A stretch of DNA of 64,000 nt from Methylotenera_A sp046598525 (GCA_046598525.1 JBKJIJ010000002.1:1-64000), one strand, 5' to 3'; counted from the stretch's first letter, positions 53,946 through 63,319 are shown. Made by a program: numbers and translations. The notes: a model not told the origin generated them from the letters alone.

Positions 53946-54716
53946 CTACTTCATCATATTGATTAAGCCAAGTTTGGTGGCTTTTACCGCAGCTTGGCCA
54001 CGGTTTTGCACATCTAATTTGCGCAATATATTTTGCACATGATTTTTAACGGTAAGTGGGCTAATAGCCAAAATGGTGGATATTTCCCAATTGGTTTTGC
54101 CCATTTGCACCCACTGCAAAATCTCTGATTCTCTATCGGTGATTTTCTTTAGCTCTTTATTGGGCTGGCTGGTGAAATTGCTTTTTGTGGTGATAATTCG
54201 CACCAGCGCACAATGCATGTGCGGCATGATCAGCTCTAAAAATTGTGCTTGAATGGCGTTTAATTGCCCAGAGATTCTGGCAAACACAACCAAGGTAGAA
54301 ACTTTACTATGATTATCGCCAAAGCCATGCACCACAAAATTCTTAAGCTCCGTGGCTTGCATAATGGTTTCATCAATACTTTGCACACTAAAGTTATTGT
54401 AATCAGCCGCGGCTAGTGTGTTGCAGTAAAACAAAGGCAGGCGCATTTTATCCCAGCGTTTAATGGCTTGATTAATCACGCCATCGGCTTTTTTAACCGA
54501 TTCATTAAAATGGTTGTCTTTAAAGTAGCGGGTACTAGCCGAATATTCAAAGGTATAGTCATCGTCATTTTCAAGCTTAACGCCAAAAATCATAATTTCA
54601 TGATTTAGCAAATACTGAAAATTACCCTGTAACCAATTAAATAAATTAGGCCGATTGGATACGCGCAACGAGTCTGCCATTAGCTCCATAAACACGATGC
54701 GCTGATCCTCACTCAT
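53946..54716 (-). CDS. epsA: EpsA, LuxR-type transcriptional regulator of the exosortase B system
   Basis: A 256-residue DNA-binding protein. Residues about 1-180 match the EpsA sensory region (NHEIMIFGVKLENDDDYTFEYSASTRYFK, RWDKMRLPLFYCN, VHGFGD), which has no receiver Asp and no clear autoinducer pocket. Residues about 190-250 form a LuxR helix-turn-helix: LTDRESEILQWVQMGKTNWEI, then ISPLTVKNHVQNILRKLDV. EpsA regulators occur with XrtB-type eps loci and are assumed to control exopolysaccharide and PEP-CTERM genes. Here epsA is 20 kb from epsD but next to a PEP-CTERM gene, with two palindromes in between. Confidence 0.85.
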   Translation of the reverse strand: MSEDQRIVFMELMADSLRVSNRPNLFNWLQGNFQYLLNHEIMIFGVKLENDDDYTFEYSASTRYFKDNHFNESVKKADGVINQAIKRWDKMRLPLFYCNTLAAADYNNFSVQSIDETIMQATELKNFVVHGFGDNHSKVSTLVVFARISGQLNAIQAQFLELIMPHMHCALVRIITTKSNFTSQPNKELKKITDRESEILQWVQMGKTNWEISTILAISPLTVKNHVQNILRKLDVQNRGQAAVKATKLGLINMMK

Positions 54717-54928
54717 CCCAAGATCGTGATTATTGGTGGTATCGTAATTTGAGCTAATAATGATGATAGTGGCCTACTTATTGAAACTTCGAGTATTCTC
54801 AACGTGTTTAATGACAGCAAGATTAAACATATATGGCCGTTTCTTTACGGTTTTATAAAAACGGCTCAGCCGCCATTCAATCCAGTTTTAATATCAAAAA
54901 TGTCATATTGCTAATAGATAATAGTTAT

Positions 54929-55525
54929 ATGAAAAAAACAGCTTTTTATGCACTTAGCTTTTTAATTTGGGTTGGCAACGCCAATGCCGATGTATTGGTT
55001 GATCTTGAAGATGCGGATGAAATTAGTATTATGAATACGCAGCTGGATCATCGTTTTACGGTGAAAATTGCAGAGCCTTTAGAGCACAAATCAACTTACT
55101 TTGCCGAACCTACAGCATCCAACAATAAAGCCATTAAACAGCTGCCTTATCATCAAGAAGTGCTAGCCGCGGCTGATATGACTTCGATTGAGCCGGCGCT
55201 GATTCATGCGGTGATTACGGTGGAATCGAAACACAATGCGCAGGCAAAATCGCACAAAGGGGCTTATGGTTTGATGCAGTTAATGCCGGCCACTGCCAAG
55301 CGTTTTCATGTAAAAGATCAGCGCGATGTTGGGCAAAATATTTTGGCCGGCGCGCAATATTTGCGTGAATTGCTGACGTTGTTTAAGGGTGATTTAAAGT
55401 TAACTTTGGCGGCATATAACGCAGGGCCGGGTGCGGTAAAAAAGTACAGCAACCGTGTGCCGCCTTACCGCGAAACCATGCACTATGTGCCAAAAGTGCT
55501 TAAATATTATCAGCAATATTCTTAA
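54929..55525 (+). CDS. Lytic transglycosylase (SLT domain)
   Basis: A 198-residue periplasmic protein with a signal peptide (KKTAFYALSFLIWVGNANA). The C-terminal Slt domain (residues about 75-190) has catalytic Glu99 in ITVESKHNAQAKSHKGAYGLMQLMP, the A-TAKRF helix, and LAAYNAGPGAVKKY. It cuts the MurNAc-GlcNAc bond of peptidoglycan with formation of 1,6-anhydro ends. The ATG at 54929 is chosen because the signal peptide begins there; an upstream in-frame ATG at 54833 would add 32 residues in front of it. Its convergent neighbour is the secretion-machine operon, and such enzymes often open the wall for envelope-spanning machines. Confidence 0.87.
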   Translation: MKKTAFYALSFLIWVGNANADVLVDLEDADEISIMNTQLDHRFTVKIAEPLEHKSTYFAEPTASNNKAIKQLPYHQEVLAAADMTSIEPALIHAVITVESKHNAQAKSHKGAYGLMQLMPATAKRFHVKDQRDVGQNILAGAQYLRELLTLFKGDLKLTLAAYNAGPGAVKKYSNRVPPYRETMHYVPKVLKYYQQYS

Positions 55526-55540
55526 TGCTGCTTTTTAGGT

Positions 55541-56068
55541 TTAGGTAGCAGGCGCTGGCTCTACTGTTGGCGTTGTTGCCACTGCGGGCGGCGCACTGCC
55601 TGGCACATACACAAAGCGCCATTCTTCGTATTTTTCTGCCGCATCAAGCGCTTCAAACTCTTTAGGTAGACCTACTTTTTTAATGGGCTTTAGTGTTGAA
55701 TTGCTATAAACGCCAGTAATTTTGCCTTGCTGCAATACAAAATTCCAATCCTTATCGCGCGCAAATGGGTCTGCGTAAAGTTGGCGAATATGCCGTTTTA
55801 CATTGGGAAATCGCGTGTCTAAGATTAAATCTTGCAAGGTTTGTGGAAATTGTTTGGCGGTGCTGGGGCTATTTTCATAATAGCTGCCAATGGCGTTGCG
55901 ATACGCTTGGCCTATAAAAAGCAGTTCTTTTTCGCGTTCGCGCTGCGCATCTTGATGCCACACAATACCAACACCCGCCATGCCAATGCCGGCAATTGCA
56001 ACCACCATTAGCAAGCCCATATAGGTAAAACCAGCTTGATGATTAGCACGATTTTTACCAATCGGCAT
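55541..56068 (-). CDS. Type II secretion-like pseudopilin without Glu5
   Basis: A 175-residue pilin-like protein. After a basic leader (PIGKNRANHQAG) comes FTYMGLLMVVAIAGIGMAGVGIVW, a prepilin-type helix in which the usual Glu at position 5 is Gly. The C-terminal domain has a GspG-like segment (FPQTLQDLILDTRFP and DPFARDKDWNFVLQQGKITGVYS) and a Pro/Ala/Thr tail. Missing Glu5 is a feature of tip pseudopilins such as GspK. The ATG at 56068 overlaps the end of the upstream pseudopilin gene by 14 bases. A longer in-frame start at 56116 would lie deep within that gene and is less likely. Confidence 0.78.
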   Translation of the reverse strand: MPIGKNRANHQAGFTYMGLLMVVAIAGIGMAGVGIVWHQDAQREREKELLFIGQAYRNAIGSYYENSPSTAKQFPQTLQDLILDTRFPNVKRHIRQLYADPFARDKDWNFVLQQGKITGVYSNSTLKPIKKVGLPKEFEALDAAEKYEEWRFVYVPGSAPPAVATTPTVEPAPAT

Positions 56069-56468
56069 AGGCAGTACCGTCTTTAGCAAGGCCCTCGGCG
56101 CCGCTTTTAATATCAAAAATACTGCCTTCTAATGGCGGTTCTGGCGGCAGCAATTGCCATGTTTCGGTGCTGTTGGTAATGGGGTCAATCGGCAAATCTC
56201 TGATGTATTTTTTATCGACCAAATCATCTAAAGTAGTGGGGTAGCGGCCGTTATCGGCATAATATTTATCAATGCTTTCGCGCAGCGTATTTAAATCTTG
56301 TTTCAATGTCGCCTCTTTTGCGCGCTCTATGCTGCTAAAGTATTTGGGCGATGCCAGCGTTAGTAGCAAGGCCAAAATCGCCAGCACCACAAGCATTTCT
56401 ACCAAGGTAAAGCCTGCTTTCAAATTAAAAGCTTTAAAGCCAGATTTTTTCACATTACCACTTTGCAT
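56055..56468 (-). CDS. Type II secretion-like pseudopilin (GspG family)
   Basis: A 137-residue pseudopilin with the prepilin motif AG|FTLVEMLVVLAILALLLTLAS, where Glu5 is present, and a GspG-like C-terminal domain (YYADNGRYPTTLDDLVDKKYIRDLPIDPITN). Length and the proline-rich calcium-loop-like region agree with major pseudopilins. The start is taken as the ATG at 56468, which overlaps the upstream pseudopilin by 14 bases; a GTG at 56453, right after that stop codon, is also possible. Prepilin peptidase is not encoded in the window. Confidence 0.83.
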   Translation of the reverse strand: MQSGNVKKSGFKAFNLKAGFTLVEMLVVLAILALLLTLASPKYFSSIERAKEATLKQDLNTLRESIDKYYADNGRYPTTLDDLVDKKYIRDLPIDPITNSTETWQLLPPEPPLEGSIFDIKSGAEGLAKDGTAYADW

Positions 56469-56940
56469 AAGGCACGCCGTTAATGCCCAATTGCTGGCTT
56501 TGCGAATACACATCAAATACATCATCGCCCGCCGCTGGGTTGGCGGCATCGCTGGCGTAACTGCGCAAGCCCCAATTATTTGGCAAGTCTTGCGTTTCGG
56601 CATTTTCAACCGTGGTCATTGGGTCTAGCGGAATGCGGCGTAAAAATTTAAGCGTGCTTTTATTGGCATCTTTTTCGTTTGTCACGCCATTTACCAATAT
56701 TTCCAAATTTGGCGGGTAGCCATTGGCATCTATTTCTTTTTTAATGCGGCCATCATCGGCGGCTTTTTTGTAGGCATCAATCGCCTCTCTAATTTGGCGC
56801 AAATTAGCGCGAAGCTCATTTTCTTTGCTACGCTGCACGGTCATTTTTAGCATAGGCATGGCCGCGCTGGCCAACACCGCCACAATCGCCACGGTGACAA
56901 TCAGCTCAATTAAGGTGAATCCTTTAAAAGGCGTTTTCAT
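56455..56940 (-). CDS. Type II secretion-like pseudopilin (GspG family)
   Basis: A 161-residue pseudopilin. The leader is short (MKTPFKG) and is followed by FTLIELIVTVAIVAVLASAAMP with Glu5 present. The soluble part has ENELRANLRQIREAIDAYKKA, a GYPPNLEILVNG segment and DPMTTVENAETQ. It starts 9 bases after the secretin stop codon. It should be cut by a prepilin peptidase and built into a periplasmic pseudopilus driven by the GspE ATPase of the same operon. Confidence 0.85.
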   Translation of the reverse strand: MKTPFKGFTLIELIVTVAIVAVLASAAMPMLKMTVQRSKENELRANLRQIREAIDAYKKAADDGRIKKEIDANGYPPNLEILVNGVTNEKDANKSTLKFLRRIPLDPMTTVENAETQDLPNNWGLRSYASDAANPAAGDDVFDVYSQSQQLGINGVPYAKW

Positions 56941-56949
56941 GACTTTAAA

Positions 56950-58986
56950 TTATGGCGTAACAGGCGGCGCAACCAAATCAATGGTGTCATTAACAACGGG
57001 TTTGGTCTGCGTTGGCGTAACGCTGCCGCCAAACACAGGGTTAGGATTTTCATCGATGGTATTAGGGATAGGCTCTACCGACGCGGGGTTTTCTGGCGGA
57101 GCCGATTCAACCACTGTTGGCTCTGTGGCTTGAGGTTCTGCCGCTGGCGCAACTTCTTGATTACTGTTTAATTGCAACTGACGCAGGCGCATTTGTTCAC
57201 GCATCATTTCTTGTTGGGTTTGCCCGCCATTGCCTGCTGGCACGGTAATTTGCGGCTTATCGCTAATTAAGGTTTCTGTGCCAGACCAATACTCGGTAAT
57301 TTCCACTTGCGGGCGTGTGATATTGCCAATAATTCTGGGCGTAATTGCCAGCACAATTTCAGTTTTACTTTTGCGATCTTCTTGGTTGGCAAATAAACGG
57401 CCGATTAATGGAATATCACCCAGCCCTGGCAATTTGCTGGCATTTTTACGTTCATCATCCAAAATTAAACCGGCCAAAATTTGCGTTTCACCATTTTTTA
57501 AACGCAACACAGTGCTGGCGTTACGCGTGCCAATGGTAAACACGGTGGCGCCATTTCGCGTGACTGTTCTTTCGCCAAGCGAGCTAACTTCTAGCCCCAC
57601 TTTAATATTCACAAAATTATCCAGCGTCACGCGCGGCTCAACATCCAGCTTTAAGCCCACATCCACATACTGCACGTTTTCAGAAATACCCACGTTGGCG
57701 GTAGATGTAGTGGTAATAATTGGCACTTTGTCGCCCACCAAAATTTTAGCTTTTTCATTATTTTTAACCCTAATTCTGGGGTTAGATAATAAATTAACAT
57801 CGCCCGTTGTCTTTTTAAAGTTAAGCGCCGGGTTAGGTGATACGCCAATATTGGCCGATTTAACGCCTTTTAGCGATTCAAGCGTTAACGCATTTGGCGT
57901 CACCACCGCTAGCTGGTTCGGGTACACAATACCCAGCTCTTGCAAGCGGCTACGGCTTACTTCAAGCACTTCAATATCCAGCATCACCTCTGGGTCTTCT
58001 AAATCGTTGGCGGCGATTAACTTTTCGGCGATATGTATCGCTTCTGGCGTATCGCGCATCACCAACATATTTAATCGCTCATCCACAAAAATATCTTTGG
58101 TTTTAAGCATGGTTTTAAGCAAAGCCGATACTTGCTTGGCGCTAGTATTGGTTAAATAAAAACTTCTAATCACTAAATCTTTGTAATCTTTAAATTTTTG
58201 CGGCGTGCTGGGAAAAACCAAAGCCGTATTTTCAGATAAGGCTTTTTTCTGCAAACCGTTGCTAGAAAGCACCAAATCAATCGCTTCATCAATTCTGGCT
58301 TTTTTAATAAAAATGGTGGCTTTGGTATCGGGTTTTATGTCTTTATCAAGAATAAAATTAATGCCAGTGGCGCGCGATAATGCCTCAAACACCACTTTAA
58401 TATTGGCATCGCGCAGCTCTAACGTAACCGGTTTATTAAACGGCGGCTTTAAAACCGGCGGCGTTACTTTCACAGGATTAAGTTGCTGTTCTAACTTGTT
58501 TTGAAGCGCAAGTGCTTCAAGCTGTTGCGGGTCTTCCATTAAAATTTCGCGCACCATTTCTTTGGCTGGTTCGGCTTGTTTGCTGTTTGCCAGCTCGGTT
58601 GCTTGCGCCAACTTTTGCACTTGGGATTTTTTTTGTTCAATTAACGTTTTAGCTTTTGCCGCATTCGGGTCTTCTGGCAAAAAGCTCAAAATACGGTCAT
58701 AAATCCCAATCGCTTCTTGATATTGGCCTTTTGCCGTCGCTTGCTCGGCTTGCGTGGTCAATTGGGTTACCGCTAATTCCTTGGTCACCAATAAATCTTT
58801 GCGCGCAATAGCCGCCTCTGGTTTGGCATTGGCAATTTTTTGCACAGCGGCCACTTTGGCTTCTGGCGTAGCGCCTTGTGCGGGTGATTTTTCCCATGGG
58901 GCAAACGCGCAACTGGTTAATTGTGCCGTCATCAGCAGCAAGCAAAGCTTTTTTTGTGTGCTAAAAAAGGTGGTATTCATGCTCAT
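56950..58986 (-). CDS. gspD: Secretin (GspD/PilQ/MshL family) lipoprotein
   Basis: A 678-residue outer-membrane secretin with a signal peptide and lipobox-like LTSC near residue 26. Residues about 70-180 have TPR-like helices (GQYQEAIGIYDRILSFLPEDP), then an STN/N0 domain (VTLELRDANIKVVFEALSRATGIN), N1 (KQVSALLKTMLKTKDIFVDERLNMLV) and the secretin core with VPIITTTSTANVGISENVQYVDVGLKLDVEP and the LKNGETQILAGLI gate region. The C-terminus is a Pro/Glu/Gln-rich tail of about 100 residues. It forms the outer-membrane pore of the machine. GGAAG lies five bases before the ATG. Confidence 0.9.
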   Translation of the reverse strand: MSMNTTFFSTQKKLCLLLMTAQLTSCAFAPWEKSPAQGATPEAKVAAVQKIANAKPEAAIARKDLLVTKELAVTQLTTQAEQATAKGQYQEAIGIYDRILSFLPEDPNAAKAKTLIEQKKSQVQKLAQATELANSKQAEPAKEMVREILMEDPQQLEALALQNKLEQQLNPVKVTPPVLKPPFNKPVTLELRDANIKVVFEALSRATGINFILDKDIKPDTKATIFIKKARIDEAIDLVLSSNGLQKKALSENTALVFPSTPQKFKDYKDLVIRSFYLTNTSAKQVSALLKTMLKTKDIFVDERLNMLVMRDTPEAIHIAEKLIAANDLEDPEVMLDIEVLEVSRSRLQELGIVYPNQLAVVTPNALTLESLKGVKSANIGVSPNPALNFKKTTGDVNLLSNPRIRVKNNEKAKILVGDKVPIITTTSTANVGISENVQYVDVGLKLDVEPRVTLDNFVNIKVGLEVSSLGERTVTRNGATVFTIGTRNASTVLRLKNGETQILAGLILDDERKNASKLPGLGDIPLIGRLFANQEDRKSKTEIVLAITPRIIGNITRPQVEITEYWSGTETLISDKPQITVPAGNGGQTQQEMMREQMRLRQLQLNSNQEVAPAAEPQATEPTVVESAPPENPASVEPIPNTIDENPNPVFGGSVTPTQTKPVVNDTIDLVAPPVTP

Positions 58987-58998
58987 TCAAACTTCCTT

Positions 58999-59619
58999 TT
59001 ACAAATTCATTTCAGCCGAAACTGGCGGCGCGATTTCTATTGATTTGGCTGATTTAGATAATACTTGCGGCAAATTTAGCGGCAGATAAGTCAGATTAAT
59101 GGTGTCTAATTCTTCACTATCTAATCGCCATTGCGCATCAATTTTTTGGCCTTTAATAGCGGTATAAAGCTTGCCGCCACGCATTAAAAATAGCTGCGTA
59201 CCTTTGGGCGAATCTTCTAACTTGCCCATATAAATAAACGGCGCAGGCGGCGCAACAGGGGGTGGCGGCGGTGGCGCTTTTACTTTTACTACTTTGGGCA
59301 CCACCAGCCATGAGTGCACTTTAAAAACGTTATCAACCTTTGTATCTAAAGGTTGCCGCTGTAATTTTTGCCAAGGGATAACGCCATTTTCGCTAGCTTC
59401 TGCAAGGCTTAATGCTGAAGTTTGCGTAATCTTATCTGCCCTATTATTGGCTGGCGCAGGCTGTCTGGCTTGCTTGGCTTCAACCAACTCAATCACATCG
59501 CTGTCTTCTGCATCGTCTTTTAGCATCACCCAAATGGTCAGCACAAACGCTACCAACAGCATTGCAGCCAATCTTTTTGGGTCTGTTTTCGGCTTGGTTT
59601 TGCTAATATTTATTGCCAT
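58999..59619 (-). CDS. PilP/GspC-like inner-membrane-anchored periplasmic protein
   Basis: A 206-residue protein with a single N-terminal membrane helix (residues about 18-34, LAAMLLVAFVLTIWVML), a linker and a Pro/Ala-rich stretch (PPPPPPVAPPAPFIYMGKLEDSPKGTQLFLMRGGKLYTA). A small beta-domain follows that resembles the PilP/GspC homology region. It should bridge the inner-membrane assembly and the secretin's N0 domain. Its start overlaps the upstream pilO-like gene by ten bases. Sequence similarity is weak, so the role rests mainly on gene order. Confidence 0.65.
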   Translation of the reverse strand: MAINISKTKPKTDPKRLAAMLLVAFVLTIWVMLKDDAEDSDVIELVEAKQARQPAPANNRADKITQTSALSLAEASENGVIPWQKLQRQPLDTKVDNVFKVHSWLVVPKVVKVKAPPPPPPVAPPAPFIYMGKLEDSPKGTQLFLMRGGKLYTAIKGQKIDAQWRLDSEELDTINLTYLPLNLPQVLSKSAKSIEIAPPVSAEMNL

Positions 59620-60251
59620 GAATCAGCACCTAATGGATTAGCCGAATTATTTTTAAGTAAAAGCACAAATATCAAACGCGCCTCTACGCTTGGGCTTTGC
59701 GCACTTTCGCGTTTAAGCTGCAAATCGCTTAAGGCCAGCGCAGGCAACTCATGCAACACTTGCGCAATAAATTGGCGAATTTGCACGTATTGGCCAGTAA
59801 CAGGCAACACAATTTCATAACGGGCTAAAGTGGCCTGATTGCTTTGCAATGACTTAATCTGCGTTAATTTGTAATCACCACGGTTTAAGGTTAAACGTTG
59901 CTTTAAAGCGATGTTGTCGATTAATCGTAAGCAATTTGGCAAGGTATCAGACGCTGGAAATTGCGCATAAAAACTCTTAATTTGCTCTGGCTTGGTTTGT
60001 TCTGGTGTGATTTGCTTAAGCGCAATTGTAAGTTGCGATTTTGCTGTTTTGCCACTTAAAATTTGTGCTGGATTAGTGGGCGGCAGCTTATTGGCATCAT
60101 CTGCCATTTTTTGCTGTAGCGGCACGATATTAAACGCGTAAAACAAGCAGCAGCCTAACGCAATAGCCAACGCAACAATGCCCAATACGCCAATTTTTTT
60201 CATTATTTGGCTTGCATACCAGCGCAAATAAGCCATATTAAGCCAGTGCAT
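59610..60251 (-). CDS. PilO/GspM-like inner-membrane assembly protein
   Basis: A 213-residue bitopic protein with one membrane helix (residues about 18-40, IGVLGIVALAIALGCCLFYAF). A coiled-coil/ferredoxin-like periplasmic domain has YAQFPASDTLPNCLRLIDNIA and RYEIVLPVTGQYVQIRQFIAQVLHELPALALSDLQL, a pattern usual for PilO. The ATG at 60251 overlaps the last base of the pilN-like stop codon (TAATG) and is preferred over a start 18 bases upstream. It partners PilN to form the alignment complex. Confidence 0.77.
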   Translation of the reverse strand: MHWLNMAYLRWYASQIMKKIGVLGIVALAIALGCCLFYAFNIVPLQQKMADDANKLPPTNPAQILSGKTAKSQLTIALKQITPEQTKPEQIKSFYAQFPASDTLPNCLRLIDNIALKQRLTLNRGDYKLTQIKSLQSNQATLARYEIVLPVTGQYVQIRQFIAQVLHELPALALSDLQLKRESAQSPSVEARLIFVLLLKNNSANPLGADSWQ

Positions 60252-60778
60252 TATTCGCTCACATTCCACTTGGCTACTATGCCAAAAGTCACTGGTTTTG
60301 ATACATCGGTTTCTTCAACTATGTGCTTTTGCAAATACACCTCTTGCAACGCAGCTTGCGCTTCCAGTCGCTCAATAAAGCGCAACACAATTTGCAAATT
60401 TTTAGCCTCACCAGTCAAGCTTACTTGCCGCTTTTTAATATCAGGATCAATACTGATTAATGCCACATCAGGCAAATCGGCCTGCTCAATCGCCAGCAAT
60501 AAATCAGGCCAAGGCGTCACCAGCGATTGTACAATTGTGGCAACTTGCTTTAACTCAGCCGCTGGAATTGTTTGAGAAACGTTTTGAACGGTGGCAGATT
60601 TGGGCAAAGTTTGTTGCTTAATCGCTTGCTCAATGGCGGTAGCATTGGCTTGCTGCGCTTGATAGTGCTGCCACACAAAACCCAATAGCAGCAGGCTAGC
60701 CAGCAACATCAAAATACCCAAACCATTGATGATTAAATTAGGCGGCTGAGCTAGCTCTAAATTGATTGGCTGGCTCAT
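60251..60778 (-). CDS. PilN/GspL-like inner-membrane assembly protein
   Basis: A 175-residue bitopic protein. A short cytoplasmic N-terminus (INLELAQPPNLI) corresponds to the PilN segment that binds PilM. One helix (residues about 18-38) follows, then a periplasmic domain with DVALISIDPDIKKRQVSLTGEAKNLQIVLRFIERLEAQAALQEV, which matches PilN. It overlaps the pilM-like stop codon by four bases (ATGA). It should join the cytoplasmic PilM-like ring to PilO and the secretin. Confidence 0.8.
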   Translation of the reverse strand: MSQPINLELAQPPNLIINGLGILMLLASLLLLGFVWQHYQAQQANATAIEQAIKQQTLPKSATVQNVSQTIPAAELKQVATIVQSLVTPWPDLLLAIEQADLPDVALISIDPDIKKRQVSLTGEAKNLQIVLRFIERLEAQAALQEVYLQKHIVEETDVSKPVTFGIVAKWNVSE

Positions 60779-61620
60779 AAAACCGCTTCTAGCATGGCGT
60801 AATGTGGATTATTTAGTGGCGTTTTTAAAGCATTTTTTATTGCCACTTTTTGAATATTCCAGCCTTTTATGTTTTTAATAGCCGTATTTTTGTGCGCTGG
60901 CGCATAGATAAATAGCGGCTTATCGGTTGTTATGCTGTCATCGTTTAGCGCGCTTTCACGCAGAATCGATTGCTGCAAATCCAATTGCCAATCAGTACTA
61001 AATGCTAGCGTACGCAATTGTTGGCAATGGCCATTTTGCAGCCGCATCAACAATAATTTGGATTGCTCTAGCAACACCAAATAACCACTTTTACGCGAAA
61101 TTTGCGGCATTAAGCCGTTAAAAGCCGCCATTAATTGCGGCTGAACGCTTTTTAATTTAAGCGAATATTGCGTTGCCAATTGGCTTAAAGCCGCCATTAA
61201 TTGCGCATCTACTGCCACTGCCAGCATATTTTGCGCTGGTGCGGCGTCATCACATTTAATGTGCCAGCCATCGGCAACTGCACCATAAATATCGCGATAG
61301 GCTGCCTGAATATAAGCAGTTTTTTCAACCTCGTTCATGGCAAATGGCTGCGCTGGCAATACTAAATAACGCACAAAATCACTGCTTAACACAACCGTGC
61401 AAACCGTATTGCTGGCTAGTTTTAGCTGGCTCAAAGCGGCGTCTAGCTTTTGTAAATTCGATTGCCAATCGGCCTGTTGTGTATTGGCGATAAACTGCTG
61501 ATGCACGATATTATTTTTAGCACCTTTGCTGATTACAATAGCAATGCCATCGCCAGCCAAGCCAATGGATAAGCGCGTTGCCACTAATCGGTTTAAAAAA
61601 TCAGGCAATAAACGTGACAC
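60775..61620 (-). CDS. PilM/GspL-like actin-fold cytoplasmic protein
   Basis: A 281-residue cytoplasmic protein of the PilM/GspL N-terminal type, with an actin/FtsA-like fold inferred from strands such as LSIGLAGDGIAIVISKG, CTVVLSSDFVRYLVLPAQP and YLVLLEQSKLLLMRLQNG. Conservation is low and no intact ATP-binding motif can be pointed out. The start is a GTG at 61620 that overlaps the gspE stop by 20 bases. Its place between gspE and a pilN-like gene supports the assignment as the cytoplasmic ring part. Confidence 0.72.
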   Translation of the reverse strand: MSRLLPDFLNRLVATRLSIGLAGDGIAIVISKGAKNNIVHQQFIANTQQADWQSNLQKLDAALSQLKLASNTVCTVVLSSDFVRYLVLPAQPFAMNEVEKTAYIQAAYRDIYGAVADGWHIKCDDAAPAQNMLAVAVDAQLMAALSQLATQYSLKLKSVQPQLMAAFNGLMPQISRKSGYLVLLEQSKLLLMRLQNGHCQQLRTLAFSTDWQLDLQQSILRESALNDDSITTDKPLFIYAPAHKNTAIKNIKGWNIQKVAIKNALKTPLNNPHYAMLEAVL

Positions 61621-63319
61621 GATTAATCTCTTGTAAAGTGGTGATGCCGTTACCCACGGCTTGAATGGCGGATTCGCGAATGGTGGTCATGCCACTGCGT
61701 TTTGCGGCTTCTTTTAGCTTGCGAATCGGCTCGCGCGCCACAATCATTTCGCGCAACTCATCGTTTAAAATCAATAACTCTGCCACCGCTTTACGGCCTT
61801 TATAGCCTGTGCCACGGCAGTGGCCGCAACCCTTGGCGAACTTAAAATTCATACCTGCCGCCATGCTGGGAGTAATGCCAGATTCTTCTAGCAGCTGCGC
61901 ATCTGGCACATAATCTTCTGCGCAATGCGGACAAATTCCGCGAATCAAACGCTGCGCGATAATGCCGTTCATGGCGGAAACGAAGTTATACGGGTCTACG
62001 CCCATGTGCATAAAGCGGCCAATCACATCCAGCACGTTATTGGCATGCACGGTTGTGAAGACCAAATGGCCTGTTAACGCCGCTTGTACGGCAATTTGTG
62101 CAGTTTCCGCATCGCGGATTTCACCCACCATGATTTTGTCTGGGTCGTGCCGTAAAATGGAGCGCAAACCACGCGCAAAAGTCAGGCCTTTTTTCTCATT
62201 GACAGGGATTTGCAGCACGCCCGGCAACTGATATTCAACTGGGTCTTCAATGGTGATAATCTTGTCATGCCCTGTATTCACCTCTGAAATGGCGGCGTAA
62301 AGCGATGTAGTTTTGCCGCTGCCAGTAGGGCCAGTGACTAGCACCATGCCATATGGCTCGCTGGCTAATTTACGAAATTGGGCGATTGTTTTGGCGTCAA
62401 ACCCTAATGCTTGCAGGCTTAAACCTTGCGCTTGTTCTGATAAGGCTTTACGGTCTAATACGCGCAATACCGCATCTTCGCCAAATACGCTAGGCATAAT
62501 AGATACGCGAAAATCCACCTCACGCCCCTGCACCACCACTTTAAAACGGCCATCTTGCGGAATGCGGCGCTCTGAAATATCCAGTTGCGCCATCACCTTA
62601 ACGCGCGAAATCGCTTGATCGGCATTGTCTGAACCCTGCACGCCGCCAATATTCGCCATTACGCCATCAATGCGGTATTTAACCGCCAAGCCAGTGTTGG
62701 AACATTCCAAATGAATATCGCTGGCGCCCACTTTTAGCGCGTCATATAAAGTGGAATTGATTAATTTAATAATCGGATTAGTGTCTTCGTTAATCGATTT
62801 TAACGATAATTGCGCCACGGCTTCATCGGCATCGGCGCTGGTACTATGCGCGCCTTCGTGCAAGCCATCCATGGCGCGCATGGTTTCTTCATGCTTGGCC
62901 AAAAAGGCGGCAATATCGCTGCGATGCGCCAAACGCCAAGTGCAAGGCTGCTTAACCGCCTCTAACGCCCACTCTTGCAAACTCTCATTAAAGGGGTCGG
63001 CAAATACCAGTATTAGGTTTTTACTAGGCTGGGCTTCTGAAATTTTGCTAGCCGCATAAAACGCCAAACACTCTTTTTGTTGCGCGGTAGCAAATGGAAT
63101 CACCTCAAACGCCGCTGTCATACTGTGCAACTCTTTCATGCTAATAGTGCTGTAATGCAAGGTGGCACTTAGGCGTTGCAGAAATGGCTCTTGCGCATCG
63201 CCTGTTAATTCTTCTAGCACCTCAATAGCGCGTCTTTGCTGCAGTTGCGCCTGTAGCTTGGCCTGCTTAATCTGGCTGGCGCTTATCAAATCTAAAGCCA
63301 TTACTTGTGGCATATTCAC
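61601..63319 (-). CDS. gspE: GspE/PilB family assembly ATPase
   Basis: A 572-residue hexameric secretion ATPase. It has an N-terminal MshE/GspE-N domain (residues about 10-130), Walker A GPTGSGKTTS at residues 330-339, an Asp box (ITIEDPVEYQLPG), Walker B (KIMVGEIRDAETA) and a His box (GHLVFTTVHANN). A four-cysteine zinc motif is formed by CPHC and CGHC (residues about 467-513). It powers extension of the pseudopilus. The start is a GTG at 63319 that shares one base with the gspF stop; an ATG six bases on is an alternative. Confidence 0.93.
   Translation of the reverse strand: MNMPQVMALDLISASQIKQAKLQAQLQQRRAIEVLEELTGDAQEPFLQRLSATLHYSTISMKELHSMTAAFEVIPFATAQQKECLAFYAASKISEAQPSKNLILVFADPFNESLQEWALEAVKQPCTWRLAHRSDIAAFLAKHEETMRAMDGLHEGAHSTSADADEAVAQLSLKSINEDTNPIIKLINSTLYDALKVGASDIHLECSNTGLAVKYRIDGVMANIGGVQGSDNADQAISRVKVMAQLDISERRIPQDGRFKVVVQGREVDFRVSIMPSVFGEDAVLRVLDRKALSEQAQGLSLQALGFDAKTIAQFRKLASEPYGMVLVTGPTGSGKTTSLYAAISEVNTGHDKIITIEDPVEYQLPGVLQIPVNEKKGLTFARGLRSILRHDPDKIMVGEIRDAETAQIAVQAALTGHLVFTTVHANNVLDVIGRFMHMGVDPYNFVSAMNGIIAQRLIRGICPHCAEDYVPDAQLLEESGITPSMAAGMNFKFAKGCGHCRGTGYKGRKAVAELLILNDELREMIVAREPIRKLKEAAKRSGMTTIRESAIQAVGNGITTLQEINRVTFIA

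Noticed and set aside
54765..54780. TAGT-N5-ACT-like sequence upstream of epsA as an autoregulatory site
   Set aside because: The match is only partial and the arms are too short to separate from chance in AT-rich DNA.
55541..56116. Longer start for the last pseudopilin gene at 56116
   Set aside because: It would place a long unneeded segment before the prepilin leader and overlap the upstream gene by 62 bases; the ATG at 56068 fits the family.
57230..58159. 309-codon plus-strand open frame inside the secretin gene
   Set aside because: It is the antisense shadow of a well-supported secretin; the translation is Ser/Leu/Pro-rich without any domain.
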